From Chlorops oryzae (Eukaryota; Arthropoda; Insecta; Diptera; Chloropidae): a stretch of 64,000 nt of DNA. A program made the translations under genes and the position numbers. The DNA lies in NCBI GenBank assembly GCA_020466095.1, contig CM035808.1, forward strand, positions 6,596,133-6,660,132, given 5' to 3'. The notes beneath the pieces were generated by a model. That model saw only the letters and a list, made by a program, of their open reading frames with translations. It was not told where the DNA came from and did no database searches. Position 1 is the first letter of the stretch. The number at the start of each line of letters is the position of its first letter. Shown piece after piece: positions 1 to 10,689 of the stretch.

Positions 1-226
1 CTAATAAATATTCTTCTTTCTTTAGGTTTCTAAGACGAACTTTGAAAATCACTGAAAACTTTGTTAAATACTCCAGTTTGGAGAGCAACGAATGGATCAA
101 AGCTGTTGAACTCTGCGAAGCTTTTCATGAGATTCGGAAGAAGTTATTTCACGTGGAAAAGAATAGGTATGGATTTAATTAAGTTAAACAGATTGTCTTG
201 GTGCGGGACTATGTTTAGAAAGGTCA

Positions 227-408
227 GCCTCCGTGGCTTAATTGGTTGAGAGGATAACTTACAATGCGAGAGGTTCTGGGTTCGATTCCCAGCTGAGGTC
301 GTGGATGTTGTTTAATTTTTCGAATTCTTCTTTGGTTAACCATTTTTCGTGGTATCACAATGGGATCATGTGAGGCCTAAATGTATTACCCTTGGTGGCA
401 GTCACAGA
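227..408 (+). mobile_element. tRNA-derived SINE, copy 1
   Basis: The head folds like a tRNA. GCCTC (227-231) pairs with GAGGT after the T arm, box A-like TGGCTTAATTGG is at 234-245, and an exact box B GGTTCGATTCC sits inside a perfect T stem CTGGG/CCCAG. A tRNA-unrelated body follows (GGTATCACAA...GGGATCATG...CTAAATGTATTACCCTTGGTGGCAG). It shares head and body with copies at 13239 (reverse) and 19748. It is not a tRNA gene, because the anticodon arm is poor and the body is conserved between copies. Confidence 0.85.
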
Positions 409-414
409 TGAATG

Positions 415-796
415 ATGGGATATGATATATGATATGATATCATATGATATGATATATGATATGATATGATATGATATGATATGATATGATATGATATGAT
501 ATGATATGATATGATATGATATGATATGATATGATATATGATATGATATGATATGATATGATATGATATATGATATGATATGATATGATATGATATTGAT
601 ATTGTATGATATGATATGATATGATATGATATGATATGATATATGATATGATATGATATGATAGATATGATATGATATGATATGAATGAATGATATGATA
701 TGATATGATATGATATGATATGATATGATATGATATGATATGATATGATATGATATGATATGATATGATATGATATGATATGAATGATATGATATA
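415..796 (+). repeat. (ATATG)n microsatellite at the SINE 3' end
   Basis: About 380 bp of near-pure ATATG pentamers with occasional ATATATG or ATGA interruptions start within ~10 bp of the SINE body end, so this looks like an expanded SINE tail. The long Ser/Tyr/His/Ile open frame on the other strand is only the array translated. Confidence 0.93.
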
Positions 797-912
797 AAAT
801 TATATATGTGTGACAGTGATAGAGAAAAAATTTCAAAAGCATTTCAAATAACCCAAAAAATGTCTAGAAATTATTTTCCCTTTTGAAATGCTAGCTTTAC
901 CACACTGTGAAT

Positions 913-1405
913 CAGGGACGTGAACCGGTTTTAAGCCGGAAAACCGCTTTTATCTGATGATGAACCGAAGCATTAACCGAACCAAAGTTTTTTTTACAAT
1001 TCTTTGAACCGAACCGAAAACTGAACCCCTTTTTCTAAAGGTTCAGGGTTTCATTTTTCCCTCCAACCATGCACAGTGGTCGCTTCCATAGGCCAAATAT
1101 AACAAAATCGAAGTCGATATTCTTATGAAATTATTATCGATACCAACTCTAATATAAGTAAGGTAACCACCACTAACTTTTTATTGTGCAAATTTTAACC
1201 CTAAATGGTAAAAAATTCCGTTAGAAGTGGGAACACGTGTTGACAAATTTTTCCAGTTTGAGAAATTCCCGAACCGATTAACCGAACCGAAACCACGGTT
1301 CAAAGAAGTAGAAAAACCGGTTTTACGAACCAATCCAAAAGTTCAAACACGGTTCGAACCGCCGAACTGAACCGGGCAAATTTTCCAACCCGGTTCACGT
1401 CCCTG
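913..1405. mobile_element. hAT-type MITE, 493 bp
   Basis: Terminal inverted repeats CAGGGACGTGAACCGG and CCGGTTCACGTCCCTG bound the element, flanked by an exact 8-bp duplication CTGTGAAT (905-912 and 1406-1413). That duplication fits the hAT preference nTnnnnAn. The sub-terminal parts are packed with GAACCG / CGGTTC on both strands. No transposase is encoded. Confidence 0.93.
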
Positions 1406-1413
1406 CTGTGAAT

Positions 1414-2905
1414 CAATCATTGATCATATTGGTTAAGAGCATATTTCAGCTGCTTTCAACTATTGTAAAGAAAGTTATAAGAGCTTTAAATTGAGCAGCC
1501 ATTTGTTAATCATAATTTAAAGGAAACAAAAATATAAAAAAAGCCTTTATATTGAAATTTAATAATACCAAAAGTCCTCGACACAGATGTAAAGAAACAT
1601 AAATTCTCATGCATTTTACCAATTGAGGTCTTTTTACGCTTTTGTTAAGATAATTAAGTAGTATATTAAAATGGAGCTGTCCGCAATGATAAAAACATGT
1701 TCCAACTCGCTTTGTATCTCCCTCATTTTTGCATACTTTTTTCTAACACTCAAAAGACATTGAAAAGAATTGAACAATGAGAGAATAGGCCCACTTAAAT
1801 GTTATTTATGTTCTAAAATTGTAAATAAATGATTGTTCTTTTCAATGCCAATAATGGAGTATTTTGAACTCGTGCTTAAAAAAATGTTTTTTTGTACTAA
1901 AAATGTTTCAAAAATATTTGTATTGACTTCTCATAAATTCGATCACACTTCATGAAATGAATTTTAAAAAACCTTTCCGCAACGTACCATTTTCCGAAAA
2001 AAGGGCAAGTCAAAGAAGCCTTCGAGTTGTGCCATTTTTCATTTCTATGAGCCATGGGTCCGCCTTTTTCATACCGTATTTTGATTAATTTTCTATTTTT
2101 CGTCATATTCAAAGAAGAAATTATATAAGTTCAATGGCATTATGCACAGGAAAATATATGCTTAGCAAAATATTACATTGAAAATGAGCCGAAAATTCTC
2201 TTTTCATAAAGCACGATGCTGCGTACAAATGCAAAACTGTTTAGCATATTGCATTGTTAGACATGTTTATCCAGCCAACGATTTAATGAAAATAACTGCT
2301 GCGGAACTGTTTTGTACATAAGTATCAACAAGTGATTTTTTTTTTTAATTTTGTTTTATATTCATTTTTTGTGTTTTATATAATTCTCAAATGCTTTTCT
2401 TCTTTGAGCACATTTTTTTTTTTGTTTTGAATTGGTTAACGAAATAAATTTATTTGATTTTTCTAGCAGAGTAATTACAATACCGGATCTACGGCTCTGC
2501 GGTTGTCAACCCCACCAGCTAACAAAAGTAGGCGGATTGGCATAGCAAAGCAGCGTCATGAGTTGGGAGTTCTCGAAACGCAATGGAGCGCGTGATGTAT
2601 GGGAGTTGCACGTCGATGTTTTTTATCGTTTAAAATTGTCTCAATGGGGGTGTTTTGTTCGTTGGACTCGTTGGACTTTTTTTTTTTGTTGGGAGTCTTA
2701 TTGATTAGGAGTACTGGCTGAAAGACACTTTTCAGTTTCCATTGCTACTGGAGAATCTCCAGAAGTGACCACAGATTGCTATCAGATTCGCGCTGTTAAT
2801 TCTCACATGAAAGGCTGGCTTTGATTATTTTTGCAGACATTTTTCCTAAACGTAAATACTTTCCAAAAACATATCTTGAAGCGCATGAAAAAGGTCATAA
2901 GTAGA
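1414..2905. other. No gene seen
   Basis: AT-rich unique-looking DNA with stop codons in all frames. Homopolymer T runs occur near 2338 and 2680. I see no exon, RNA gene or terminal-repeat element. Confidence 0.5.
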
Positions 2906-2909
2906 GCTC

Positions 2910-3732
2910 GGTTTTTGAATATTTTGAATTTTTTGAATTTTTTTGCATTTAACTGTGCTTTTTGAATATGTTATTCACTGAAGTAGGTTTTTTGTTAATT
3001 TGACAATTCAACATTTTAATAGGCATACTAAATCGAACTAATTTGGAATTTTTGACTGTGAATTTTTTGAATATTTTGAATATTTTGAATTTTTTGCATT
3101 TTTTTTTGGAATTTTTTGGAATATTTTTTTGAATATTTTTTTGAATTTTTTTTTCCATTTTTTTACATATTCAAATTCCGGGGCATACTGATAGGGCTGA
3201 AAGCTTTTTTTAATTTTACAATTCAACATTTTAATAGGCATACTAAATCGCTTTTCTATAGGAAAATGGGTGGTTTGCAGCTAGTTTAAGGAGCTAACCC
3301 AGTCGAGATACCCCAGTAAGTATCTATAACAGCTGGATTTTGTGACATATGAAAGAGCGTAGGGGGTTCAAATAGTTGTTCAATTTTTCGAATATTTTGG
3401 AATTTTTGACATTTGAATTTTTTGATTTAAAAAATTTTTTTTGAATATTTTTTGAATATTTTGAATTTTTTTTTAAATTTTTTTGGAATAATTTTTGAAT
3501 ATTTTTTGAGTTTTTTTTAAATGTTTTTTAAAATTAAAAAAATTTTTTTTTTTTGAATATTTTTAAAAATTAAAAAAAATTTTTTTTTGAATATTTTGAA
3601 TTTTTTGCATTTTTGTTTGAATATTTTGAATTTTTTAAAATATTTTTTCAATAAAAAAAAAATTTTTTTTTTAAATTTTTTTTAAAATTTTTGTTGTTGA
3701 ATTTTTTAAAATTTTTTTTACATATTCAAATT
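2910..3732. repeat. Degenerate TTTTTGAATATTTTGAA tract with embedded direct repeats
   Basis: Two blocks (about 2914-3165 and 3388-3720) are built of TTTGAATAT / TTTGAATTTTTT units. A ~32-bp segment ending in AATAGGCATACTAAATCG occurs at 3003-3035 and again at 3218-3250. TTTACATATTCAAATTCCG occurs near 3161 and 3716. This suggests internal duplication of one AT-rich unit. Confidence 0.75.
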
Positions 3733-3734
3733 CC

Positions 3735-4865
3735 GAGGCATAAGTGCATAGAACTCAATGTAACTTAGCAATTACCATCGATCTTAGAATTTCATGAGAA
3801 TTTTCAAAATTTTATGTACATACTTATATAAAACAATCTATTGATAGAGAGCCCGCTGCTTTGAGTAAACCAAGCCCATAAACAAAACTACTATGATTTG
3901 AAAAAAAAAATATGTAGCCCTTTCAATGAAGTTGCAATTACAGATTCATTTACCAAATGAAATAGCGGCTTCAATGTACCGCGAAGTACACCGGAAAAGA
4001 GTGTAGGTGCCACGCAGAATTGCCACCAAAAAAAAAAAAAAACACAAACTCTAAATAGATCGAGGAAAAAAGATAGTTGTACAAGGGAATTGATGTAAAT
4101 GTCATGTTGCGACGCGTAAAATGTTTTTCACATATTTTCATCTGACGATGGCTCACTGTCCGCTTCAGTGACTCCGCATATTGGCCCATTCGGTGTGTTG
4201 CACCCATTTGTTAGCGTTTCAACGGTTCCCGGATTGCTTCAGTTCAAGCTTTCGGATCTAAGCGTGACAATTTTTTTATATTTTTTTTGTTCTGGTTTTA
4301 TCCCGCAGACAGTTTCATTGTACGAAACGCTTTTTAGTTTTCAAACAGAGTTATTTTTTCAAAATTGCCATTCTGTCAGTTACAATTAAGAAGCGCTAAC
4401 AAGCGGTCGTAATTCGGTCCGGTATGTAAAATTTCGATTTCTTCTGATTAGTTGATACTCGAAAAAGGATAATTTGCTTGTGTGACTTTTGAGATCCTAT
4501 AAAAAATTTTCAAGAATTTCGATAAAGCTTGTGATGGACATTGAAAGCAGTTGATTGACTTTCGATTTTGGATTATTATTGGATATAATTAATGAAATAT
4601 TTCAAAAAGTATTGCAGAAGTTACAAAAAAAAAAAAAAATAAATAAAAAAAATCGAAAATTTTGAGAACAAACAGAAAAAAAATGTTACAAAATAATTAA
4701 TTAATTTTTAATTTAATGAAATGTGAAAATAATAAAGCCGCAGTCGTACGCACTTAGGCTCATATTATTCATTCAAGTTTAAACTATTTAAGGGTAGCCT
4801 TCATTAAAGTTCAAATCAGGGCAGACTGCCATTAAGTTTTATATGAAAATTTATGAAAAATTGAG
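3735..4865. other. No gene seen
   Basis: AT-rich DNA with poly-A/T runs near 4030 and 4625. Short open frames on both strands around 3971-4389 are low-complexity and overlap antisense; none resembles a known family. Confidence 0.45.
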
Positions 4866-4867
4866 TA

Positions 4868-5008
4868 CAGTCGAACTTATAATGAAATAGCACGGGAACA
4901 GAAAATCACTTCATTATATAGAAATTTCATTTTACAGAAATTATTAACACGTAAACTGAAAGTGGAAAACTTCATTGTATAGACGTTCCCTATACGGAAG
5001 TTCGACGG
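4868..5008. mobile_element. Pogo/Tigger-like MITE, ~141 bp
   Basis: It begins CAGTCGAACTT and ends AAGTTCGACGG, each next to a TA (4866-4867 and 5009-5010). The arms continue with imperfect pairing (GAAATAGCACGGGAAC / GTTCCCTATACGG). CAGTCGAAC ends with TA target sites are typical of the pogo/Tigger group. No transposase. Confidence 0.7.
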
Positions 5009-5139
5009 TAATTGATTAAGTTTCAGTGGCATGAAAACTAAAAGAATATGTTCAGGAAACTTAAACTTCCGAAATTCTTAAACCGACCTGAAGACTTTGA
5101 TCCTTACTCGTTCTAATCTGTCTGATTTGTAATACATTA

Positions 5140-6094
5140 CAGTGTACTCTCTCCTTGCGGACACTCCTCTTAAGCGGACACTCCTCTTAAGCGGACACTC
5201 CTCCTAAGCGGACACTCCTCTTAAGCGAAAACACTCCTCTAAGATGGGTCTTCTCATTGAAAACCCATTTTTTGGACCCTTTTTAAAAAAAATTCTTATT
5301 TGAAAACGCAAAGAATAATTGAAAAACTTTTTTTATTTATTGTATTACAAAGTAAATAAAAAAAATTTTTTTTGCCTCGATACGTGGGCTGTTCAAAAAG
5401 TAATGAGACTTCAAAGTTGGTGGTGAAAAAAAAAGGTGCCGTCACGGCGGCCACGATTCCGGGTCTCCGGAGCGTCCGAAATGGAAAACAAAACGGGGTT
5501 ATAATCAGTATAGATGTAATTCTCGGGTGAACCTCAAGCTCAATTTTGTGATTTTTTTTGACAAAATGGCGGCCATTAAAAAAAAAATTTCAATTTCGGG
5601 CTTTTTTTTGTAGTTAAGTGTAAAAAAAAAATAGTAAAAAATTTTTTAAAATTATGGTCGAGGTTCACCCGAGAATGGTGATAATTCTGCGTCGATTCCA
5701 CTTTGTTTCATGAAAATCGGTTCAGTTGAACTGGAGATATCATGGCCGCCAGTTCGAAAAACGTGGTTTCGAGATAAACGCGTTTAAAGTTTGAAGCAAC
5801 GCAAAAATTACTCGTTTTAGCGCAGATCTTGCTCGACAAAGAAGGCTATATCCTCTTAACTATTTCGAATTTCAAAAAATCCTTTTAGGGGCATATTCAC
5901 AACTACCCAAGCTATAAATAAATGCAAAAAAAAAAGTCGAAAAAAAAGTTGCTCAATGAGAAGACCCCCTTAACCGGACACTCTCTTAAACGGGCACTTC
6001 TTGGGAATGCTCTAGTATTCTTGCTTCTCAAATAGTCTCCTCTTAAGCGGTCATACTTTTGGGTCGCATGGGTGTCCGATTAAGAGAAAGTACC
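5140..6094 (+). mobile_element. TA-flanked terminal-repeat element carrying an inserted second element
   Basis: The left end is CAGTGTACTCTCTCCTTG after TA; the right end is the diverged inverse (CCGATTAAGAGAAAGTACC). Near the left end a ~18-bp unit GGACACTCCTCTTAAGC is tandemly repeated about four times. The short relative at 12308-12446 is the same element in reverse without the ~720-bp middle, so 5245-5965 is an insertion. Probably pogo-like by its ends and TA target. Confidence 0.72.
5245..5966. mobile_element. Inserted element with GGGTCTTCTCATTGA terminal repeats
   Basis: GGGTCTTCTCATTGA near 5247 is matched by TCAATGAGAAGACCCC near 5953, and the pair interrupts the element at 5140-6094. 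Inside is a further inverted pair, ATTCTCGGGTGAACCTC (~5518) and GAGGTTCACCCGAGAAT (~5655). GGGCTGTTCAAAAAGTAATG near 5386 resembles a mariner end. Family unknown and no coding capacity seen. Confidence 0.6.
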
Positions 6095-6741
6095 TAATCT
6101 GAACTCCCAGGGCATGTAGTGTTCTATCATAGATTTGCAGGACTTGTTCCAAAAAACGGCTCCTCGGGACGAAGAATCTTAAAAATCTGGTGCAAATAAA
6201 TAATACAAATTTCATACATTGTCTCATTTTACACGTTCTGACTTAAGAGGAATCACAAAAAAATTTTCATTTTTTATACGATTTCATTCGGGTTAGGGCG
6301 ATTAAAAAAAAGCTTTTCCATTGAAATTTTAAATACAACTATTTTTACTATCCATACTAGTCTTGTCAAAATTTTGTTAGGGAATTCCCCCTTATTAGTT
6401 TATTTCTAGTTTCCAATAGCTCAAGAATGCCTGCCGAGGACTTCCTGAAAATGATTCAACACATGCAAATCTTATGAAGCGGATTTGAATCAACTGCGGA
6501 TTTGATTGAAATTGGTTTCATACGTTGGCATTTGTTGAATTTTTTGTAGGAATTCCTGCGCTGATGGAAATAAAGCAATATTTTTATTTATATTTTTCTA
6601 TGTACTTTATGTCTTTTTTAACGTGTTTTTGATACGGTTTTTCTGGAATGTATCAACAGTGTTAAAACCGAATTAGGTGTATCTCCAGCCTTTCTTTATA
6701 AAATTTGAAAATTAATTAGATAATTAGGGTATTCCCTTTAA

Positions 6742-7259
6742 CTCATTAACGACTGACCCTAGATTCCGATGTCCGATTTTTACAAAACTTCACACAGACA
6801 TTACTTATGGTGTTTATATTGACAAAAAAAAATTATTTTTTTTCCCTGCCACCCCTGAGCCTGCAGGACATGGGTTTTTTTCTACCCACTTCGCTGTTAA
6901 AGGGTGAATTATTTTTTTTTGCAAAGTGTGTCAATAAAAACACTTCTTCGTTCCGATTAGATGAAAAATCTTAAAAAAGAAATCGGTCAATTGTTGGTGT
7001 GTGTAAAAAGGGACTTATGAGGGACATTCCAGAAAAAATTTCGATTGTTTTAAAAATTTTTGAACATTGCAAATTTGACTCGTGAACAACCCCTCTAAAC
7101 ATGACTCTATATGACCCCAAAATATTTTTAAAGTAGTCTGATCTCTTCTCTACCTACACATTAAAACCAATTTAAGATACCTTTCACCTACCTCAAGCTT
7201 GATTTTTTTTTTAATGGCTTAATTTATGGGTATTTAAATACCCATCCGTCGTTAATGAG
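6742..7259. mobile_element. piggyBac-type MITE, 518 bp
   Basis: TTAA (6738-6741) precedes CTCATTAACGAC, and GTCGTTAATGAG precedes TTAA (7260-7263). A 12-bp perfect terminal inverted repeat with TTAA duplication is the piggyBac signature. Internal sequence is non-coding. Confidence 0.8.
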
Positions 7260-7676
7260 TTAAAGTGAAAAGATTGAAAAATCGGAAAAGTGTAAAATTT
7301 TTCATACAAAATTTCGTTCATTATTTTCTAAGCTTTCTTGATTTACGATTTTTCAAATTTTTCAAGGCAAATACATGTTTAAGGGAAGACCCCTATTGTG
7401 AAATTTCTTTTGGTCTAATTTTTGAAGAACTTTTAATGCGTTATTAAATTTGTTTATATTTTAATAGATTTTTTCAATTTCTAATTTTTATTTTCAATGG
7501 AACGAATCGTGAATTTCTGAGTAGACTAATGATTGACCTCAAAAAAAAATAAAAATATTTATTTTTGTCTTGATGAAAGTTTCCATAAAAAAAAAAACTT
7601 AATTGCTTGACCAATTTTATTTTCATTCGAGTTTTGATAGCAATTTTATGGCATATGATTTGCGGTCACTTGAGGT

Positions 7677-7706
7677 TATAAAAATCTTTTTGCTTTGAAT
7701 TCAGTC
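7677..7706 (+). promoter_or_regulatory. Candidate core promoter (TATAAAAA + TCAGTC initiator)
   Basis: TATAAAAA at 7677-7684 lies about 26 bp before the A of TCAGTC (7701-7706), a perfect match to the arthropod initiator TCAGTY. The resulting leader to the ATG would be about 200 nt unless spliced. A possible leader intron acceptor, TTTTATTCCAG, ends at 7862. Confidence 0.4.
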
Positions 7707-7720
7707 TACATGAAACTCGT

Positions 7721-7761
7721 TATAAATAATTTTTTTTCAGTTCAGTATTGAAAAGTCAGTT
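7721..7761 (+). promoter_or_regulatory. Alternative core promoter (TATAAATA + TCAGTA/TCAGTT)
   Basis: TATAAATA at 7721-7728 is followed by TCAGTA at 7742 and TCAGTT at 7756, both initiator-like. It competes with the TATA/Inr pair about 45 bp upstream, and sequence alone cannot say which is used. TTTTTTTCAG ending at 7740 could instead be a splice acceptor. Confidence 0.33.
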
Positions 7762-7903
7762 TGAGAAATATTTGAGAATCAAGATTTAATCCAAACGTAC
7801 TTCTTTTTTTTTAATTAGAAATAATCAAGATAAGCTAAAAAAGAATTTCTCTTTTATTCCAGTTGAAACTAATCGAAAGACAAAATCAACGACGACCGTT
7901 AAA

Positions 7904-9293
7904 ATGAGTAGCTGTCTTCTAACTCTATTACTTTGGGCGATTCCTTTAGCCTTAATGCTAGCCGTTGAACAATTGAATGCTTCATACATACCACAGGATG
8001 TAGAAATACTCGAAGGCTATGAATTTGATGATTTACCTGAGTACAAATCGAACGAAAACAACTTCTACGAGGCACGTGCTCTAATCAGTGGATTAAACCG
8101 GGCGATAAGAAACAAACGCTCAACGTTGGAATACGATCAAGCCAAAGGCTTAAGTACCCACAACAATGATGCCAAAGAAACTCCAAAGGATGTAACTAAA
8201 AAAGTTGGCAGCGATCAAATCGAAGTACATCAACCAGGTGCGGAATCGGGTGCGTCAACACTGTTGCCAAGGGCTGAAAAGCAGGTCCTTGATCCCGATT
8301 ATGATTATTACTCGCAACGACGTATAACTCCATGGAATGAAGCGTACTCAAAATCAGCAGGTGAAATATCTTCTCGACCCTATGCGAACAACGACGATGA
8401 TAATATGGCAGCTGATGCAGCCACAAACTATATAACGCGCAGTCGTCAGGCGCGTGTTAATTTCATAACGCAACCGAGGTCGGATAATGAAGCAATAAAA
8501 GATTTGCCCGAGCCAGTGATATCGAAGGTTCCAGCGCCACCACTCAAAGCCTACGATTATGACAATAGTTACGATGCGCCTCCGATGCCAACACACGCGC
8601 CAGCTTATAACTATGATATGTACCCCTCGAGATCATACGATCCATATCTACGTCGCTACGATCGGTGAGTGATTTAAATTCTTCAAGTTATCCGGAAGAA
8701 TTCTATTGAAATCGATTTAAATTTTTTTTTTTAGCTTCGATGAACAATACTCGAGATATGATCCTTACAATTATGAGCAACACTATCTTTATCGACGCCA
8801 TTATGATCCTTTCGATAGTTATAGTCCACGTGTGCCACGGTATCCTGAACCGTATTATAATTATCCAGATCGTCGCTATGATATACCAGAGCCACGTGAC
8901 TATACTCCAGTTTATGACAATAGCATTTACGATAAGGGAGGCTATCAAGCCGCAAGCTATGGTGCTCCAGCATCGCTAGCTTATCCATCGGAAAAATATC
9001 CAGAATATCCGCGCGGTCAAAGGCGTTTCATTTACTATGCACATTTACCCGAGATTGTTCGTACGCCCTACGACTATCCGAATCGTTACGATCGCGATGA
9101 TCGTTATGGCGGCCTACTGAATATGCATAAGCCTGTCGTAGGTGCCTATAAATTGGATAAGTCTGGAAGTATTGGCGACAGGAATGCGGGAACCAGCAAT
9201 ACGAGTGGGGATCTTTACGATTATGTGAAACGAGAGAAAAAGGATCGCGTTACACCGAAACCTCTTAAGAATAACTCAAGTGGTAGACAATAG
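7904..9293 (+). CDS. Secreted tyrosine-rich protein with two furin-like sites, join(7904..8664,8735..9293)
   Basis: Two exons spliced with GTGAGT / TTTTTTTTTAG consensus join in frame (codon CG|C, Arg254) into 439 aa. Without splicing, exon 1 stops at 8666. The start ATG sits in a good fly context (GTTAAAATGAG). Residues 1-26 are a signal peptide (hydrophobic [16 protein letters not shown]). Residues 69-72 are RNKR, a furin-type R-X-K-R site, and 181-184 are RQAR, a second candidate, so the product may be a pro-protein. From 255 to 378 it is very Tyr-rich (27 of 124 by my count) with Pro, Asp and Arg in short YDP / YPE / RYD repeats. No Cys is seen after the signal peptide. I see no chitin-binding R&R motif, membrane segment or enzyme motif. 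Composition fits an extracellular matrix, cuticle or eggshell-like structural protein, possibly di-Tyr cross-linked; that role is inference. I do not recognise an ortholog name. Confidence 0.87.
8665..8734 (+). other. Phase-2 intron of the Tyr-rich gene (70 nt)
   Basis: The donor GTGAGT follows CG, and the acceptor is a T-tract ending TTAG before CTTCGATG. The length is typical of short fly introns. Reading through gives an immediate TGA stop; splicing restores a frame that continues the same Tyr/Asp/Arg-rich composition for 185 codons. Confidence 0.9.
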
Positions 9294-9510
9294 TTTGACG
9301 ATATTATAAACATTTCTTTTTAGCCGTATTCGAACATATCAAGAGAATTACTCGAACAATTTTGTATCGTGCAAACATTTTTGATTTTACTCTTTTTTTA
9401 TTATTTTTTTTCTATCCTTATTTTACTAAATATATTCTTCATGAGAGAGCTTTAAGGTTAAATATAAATCAAAATATATAACTAGTTTTTTGATTTTTTT
9501 TTTTAGGATA

Positions 9511-9554
9511 AATAAAGTGGCGAATAACGATTTTTTTGGACTCAAGCTAATAAA
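9511..9554 (+). terminator. Candidate polyadenylation signals of the Tyr-rich gene
   Basis: AATAAA hexamers at 9511-9516 and 9549-9554 lie 218-261 nt after the stop codon, a normal 3'-UTR length for a fly gene. A piggyBac-type MITE begins at 9641, just past them. Confidence 0.5.
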
Positions 9555-9640
9555 GTAGAGTTTAAGGCTCACAGTCTTCAGTCTAGTGTAAGCTTTTTGA
9601 AAGTTTAAGTAATCAAATGATAGTCTTCAAGAGAGTTTAA

Positions 9641-10457
9641 CCCTCATTCGTCCCTCAAATTTTCTATCGAATTTGAACTGCTGAACTACTGAAGTTCTAG
9701 TGAAAAATTCCAAGTGAAACCAAAATCTAGATTTTAAGGAGAAAAAAACCAAGTAAAGAAATCTTGGATAAGTCGGAGCCAAACATATATGCACAGAGCC
9801 AAAACTGCCTAATAGATTCAAGAAGATTTTCTCTATGAAACGTTTTTAGGCTAAGGGGTACCCCAGCAGAAAGAAGAGAAGATTTTTCCAAAGAGATTCC
9901 TTATTATTTTAATGTGGTAAATCTTTTTAATTTTATCAAGAAGGGAAACACATGAAATCAAGAAGAAAACTAGTTATTCACAATTTTTTGCACTCAATTT
10001 CCGTTATTTTTTGGCACCAAAAAAAACAATCCATAGAGAAACACTTCTTGATTCCATTAGGTTTTATATTGAATTGTATTAAAAATGGATTTCTTATTGA
10101 TTTCATTGGGCTATCTTCTTGATTTTTTCAAAAAGGTATTCTTATTGATTTCATTAGGTTCCTGTAAGATTATGGGTAAACAATCTTCTTAATTTATTTA
10201 ATAAGGAAAACCTTTTTGAAAAAATCAATAAGAATTCATAATAAAAGCAACAAGTTTTCTTCTTGACTTATCCAAAAAGGTTTTCCTTATTACAATAATG
10301 AGACTTTCTTCTTGAAAAAAAAAAAAAACCATAGAGATATCTTATTAATTTTGTTCTATTTTATTAGGTATTTATTATGTACTGTTTTCTCTGTGTGTAG
10401 ATAAATCGATTTAAAATTTGAATAGGGTTAATTTTGACCCTAAAGGACGAATGAGGG
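9641..10457. mobile_element. piggyBac-type MITE, 817 bp
   Basis: TTAA (9637-9640) is followed by CCCTCATTCGTCC, and GGACGAATGAGGG is followed by TTAA (10458-10461). The 13-bp perfect terminal repeats start with CCC as in piggyBac. The interior is a patchwork of CTTCTTGATTTCATTAGG-like repeats in both orientations. It lies just downstream of the Tyr-rich gene's poly(A) signals. Confidence 0.88.
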
Positions 10458-10689
10458 TTAAAAAGGCCGTTACGATATCCTCTCAAAATGTCAAAATTTT
10501 CATACAAATTTTTCGTTTTTCAGAACGAATTTAATCGGAACAGTAGAAAAACGGCCTAAATGTACAAATCATCTTGACAAAATCGGATACAAAATGCCCT
10601 CAAAAAGCGTTAGTAAAGATCTAAAAAACTTGAAATACATTGTGACTTCGTTTTGAGGTATCATAGAATGACAAAAAAAAAATTTGACT

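Noticed and set aside
227..300. Functional tRNA gene
   Set aside because: Box B and acceptor pairing look tRNA-like, but the conserved non-tRNA body and three diverged copies show it is a SINE head.
402..842. 146-aa Ser/Tyr/His/Ile-rich frame
   Set aside because: It is the (ATATG)n array translated.
8196..8988. Antisense and alternative-phase frames over the Tyr-rich gene
   Set aside because: Shadows of the spliced coding sequence.
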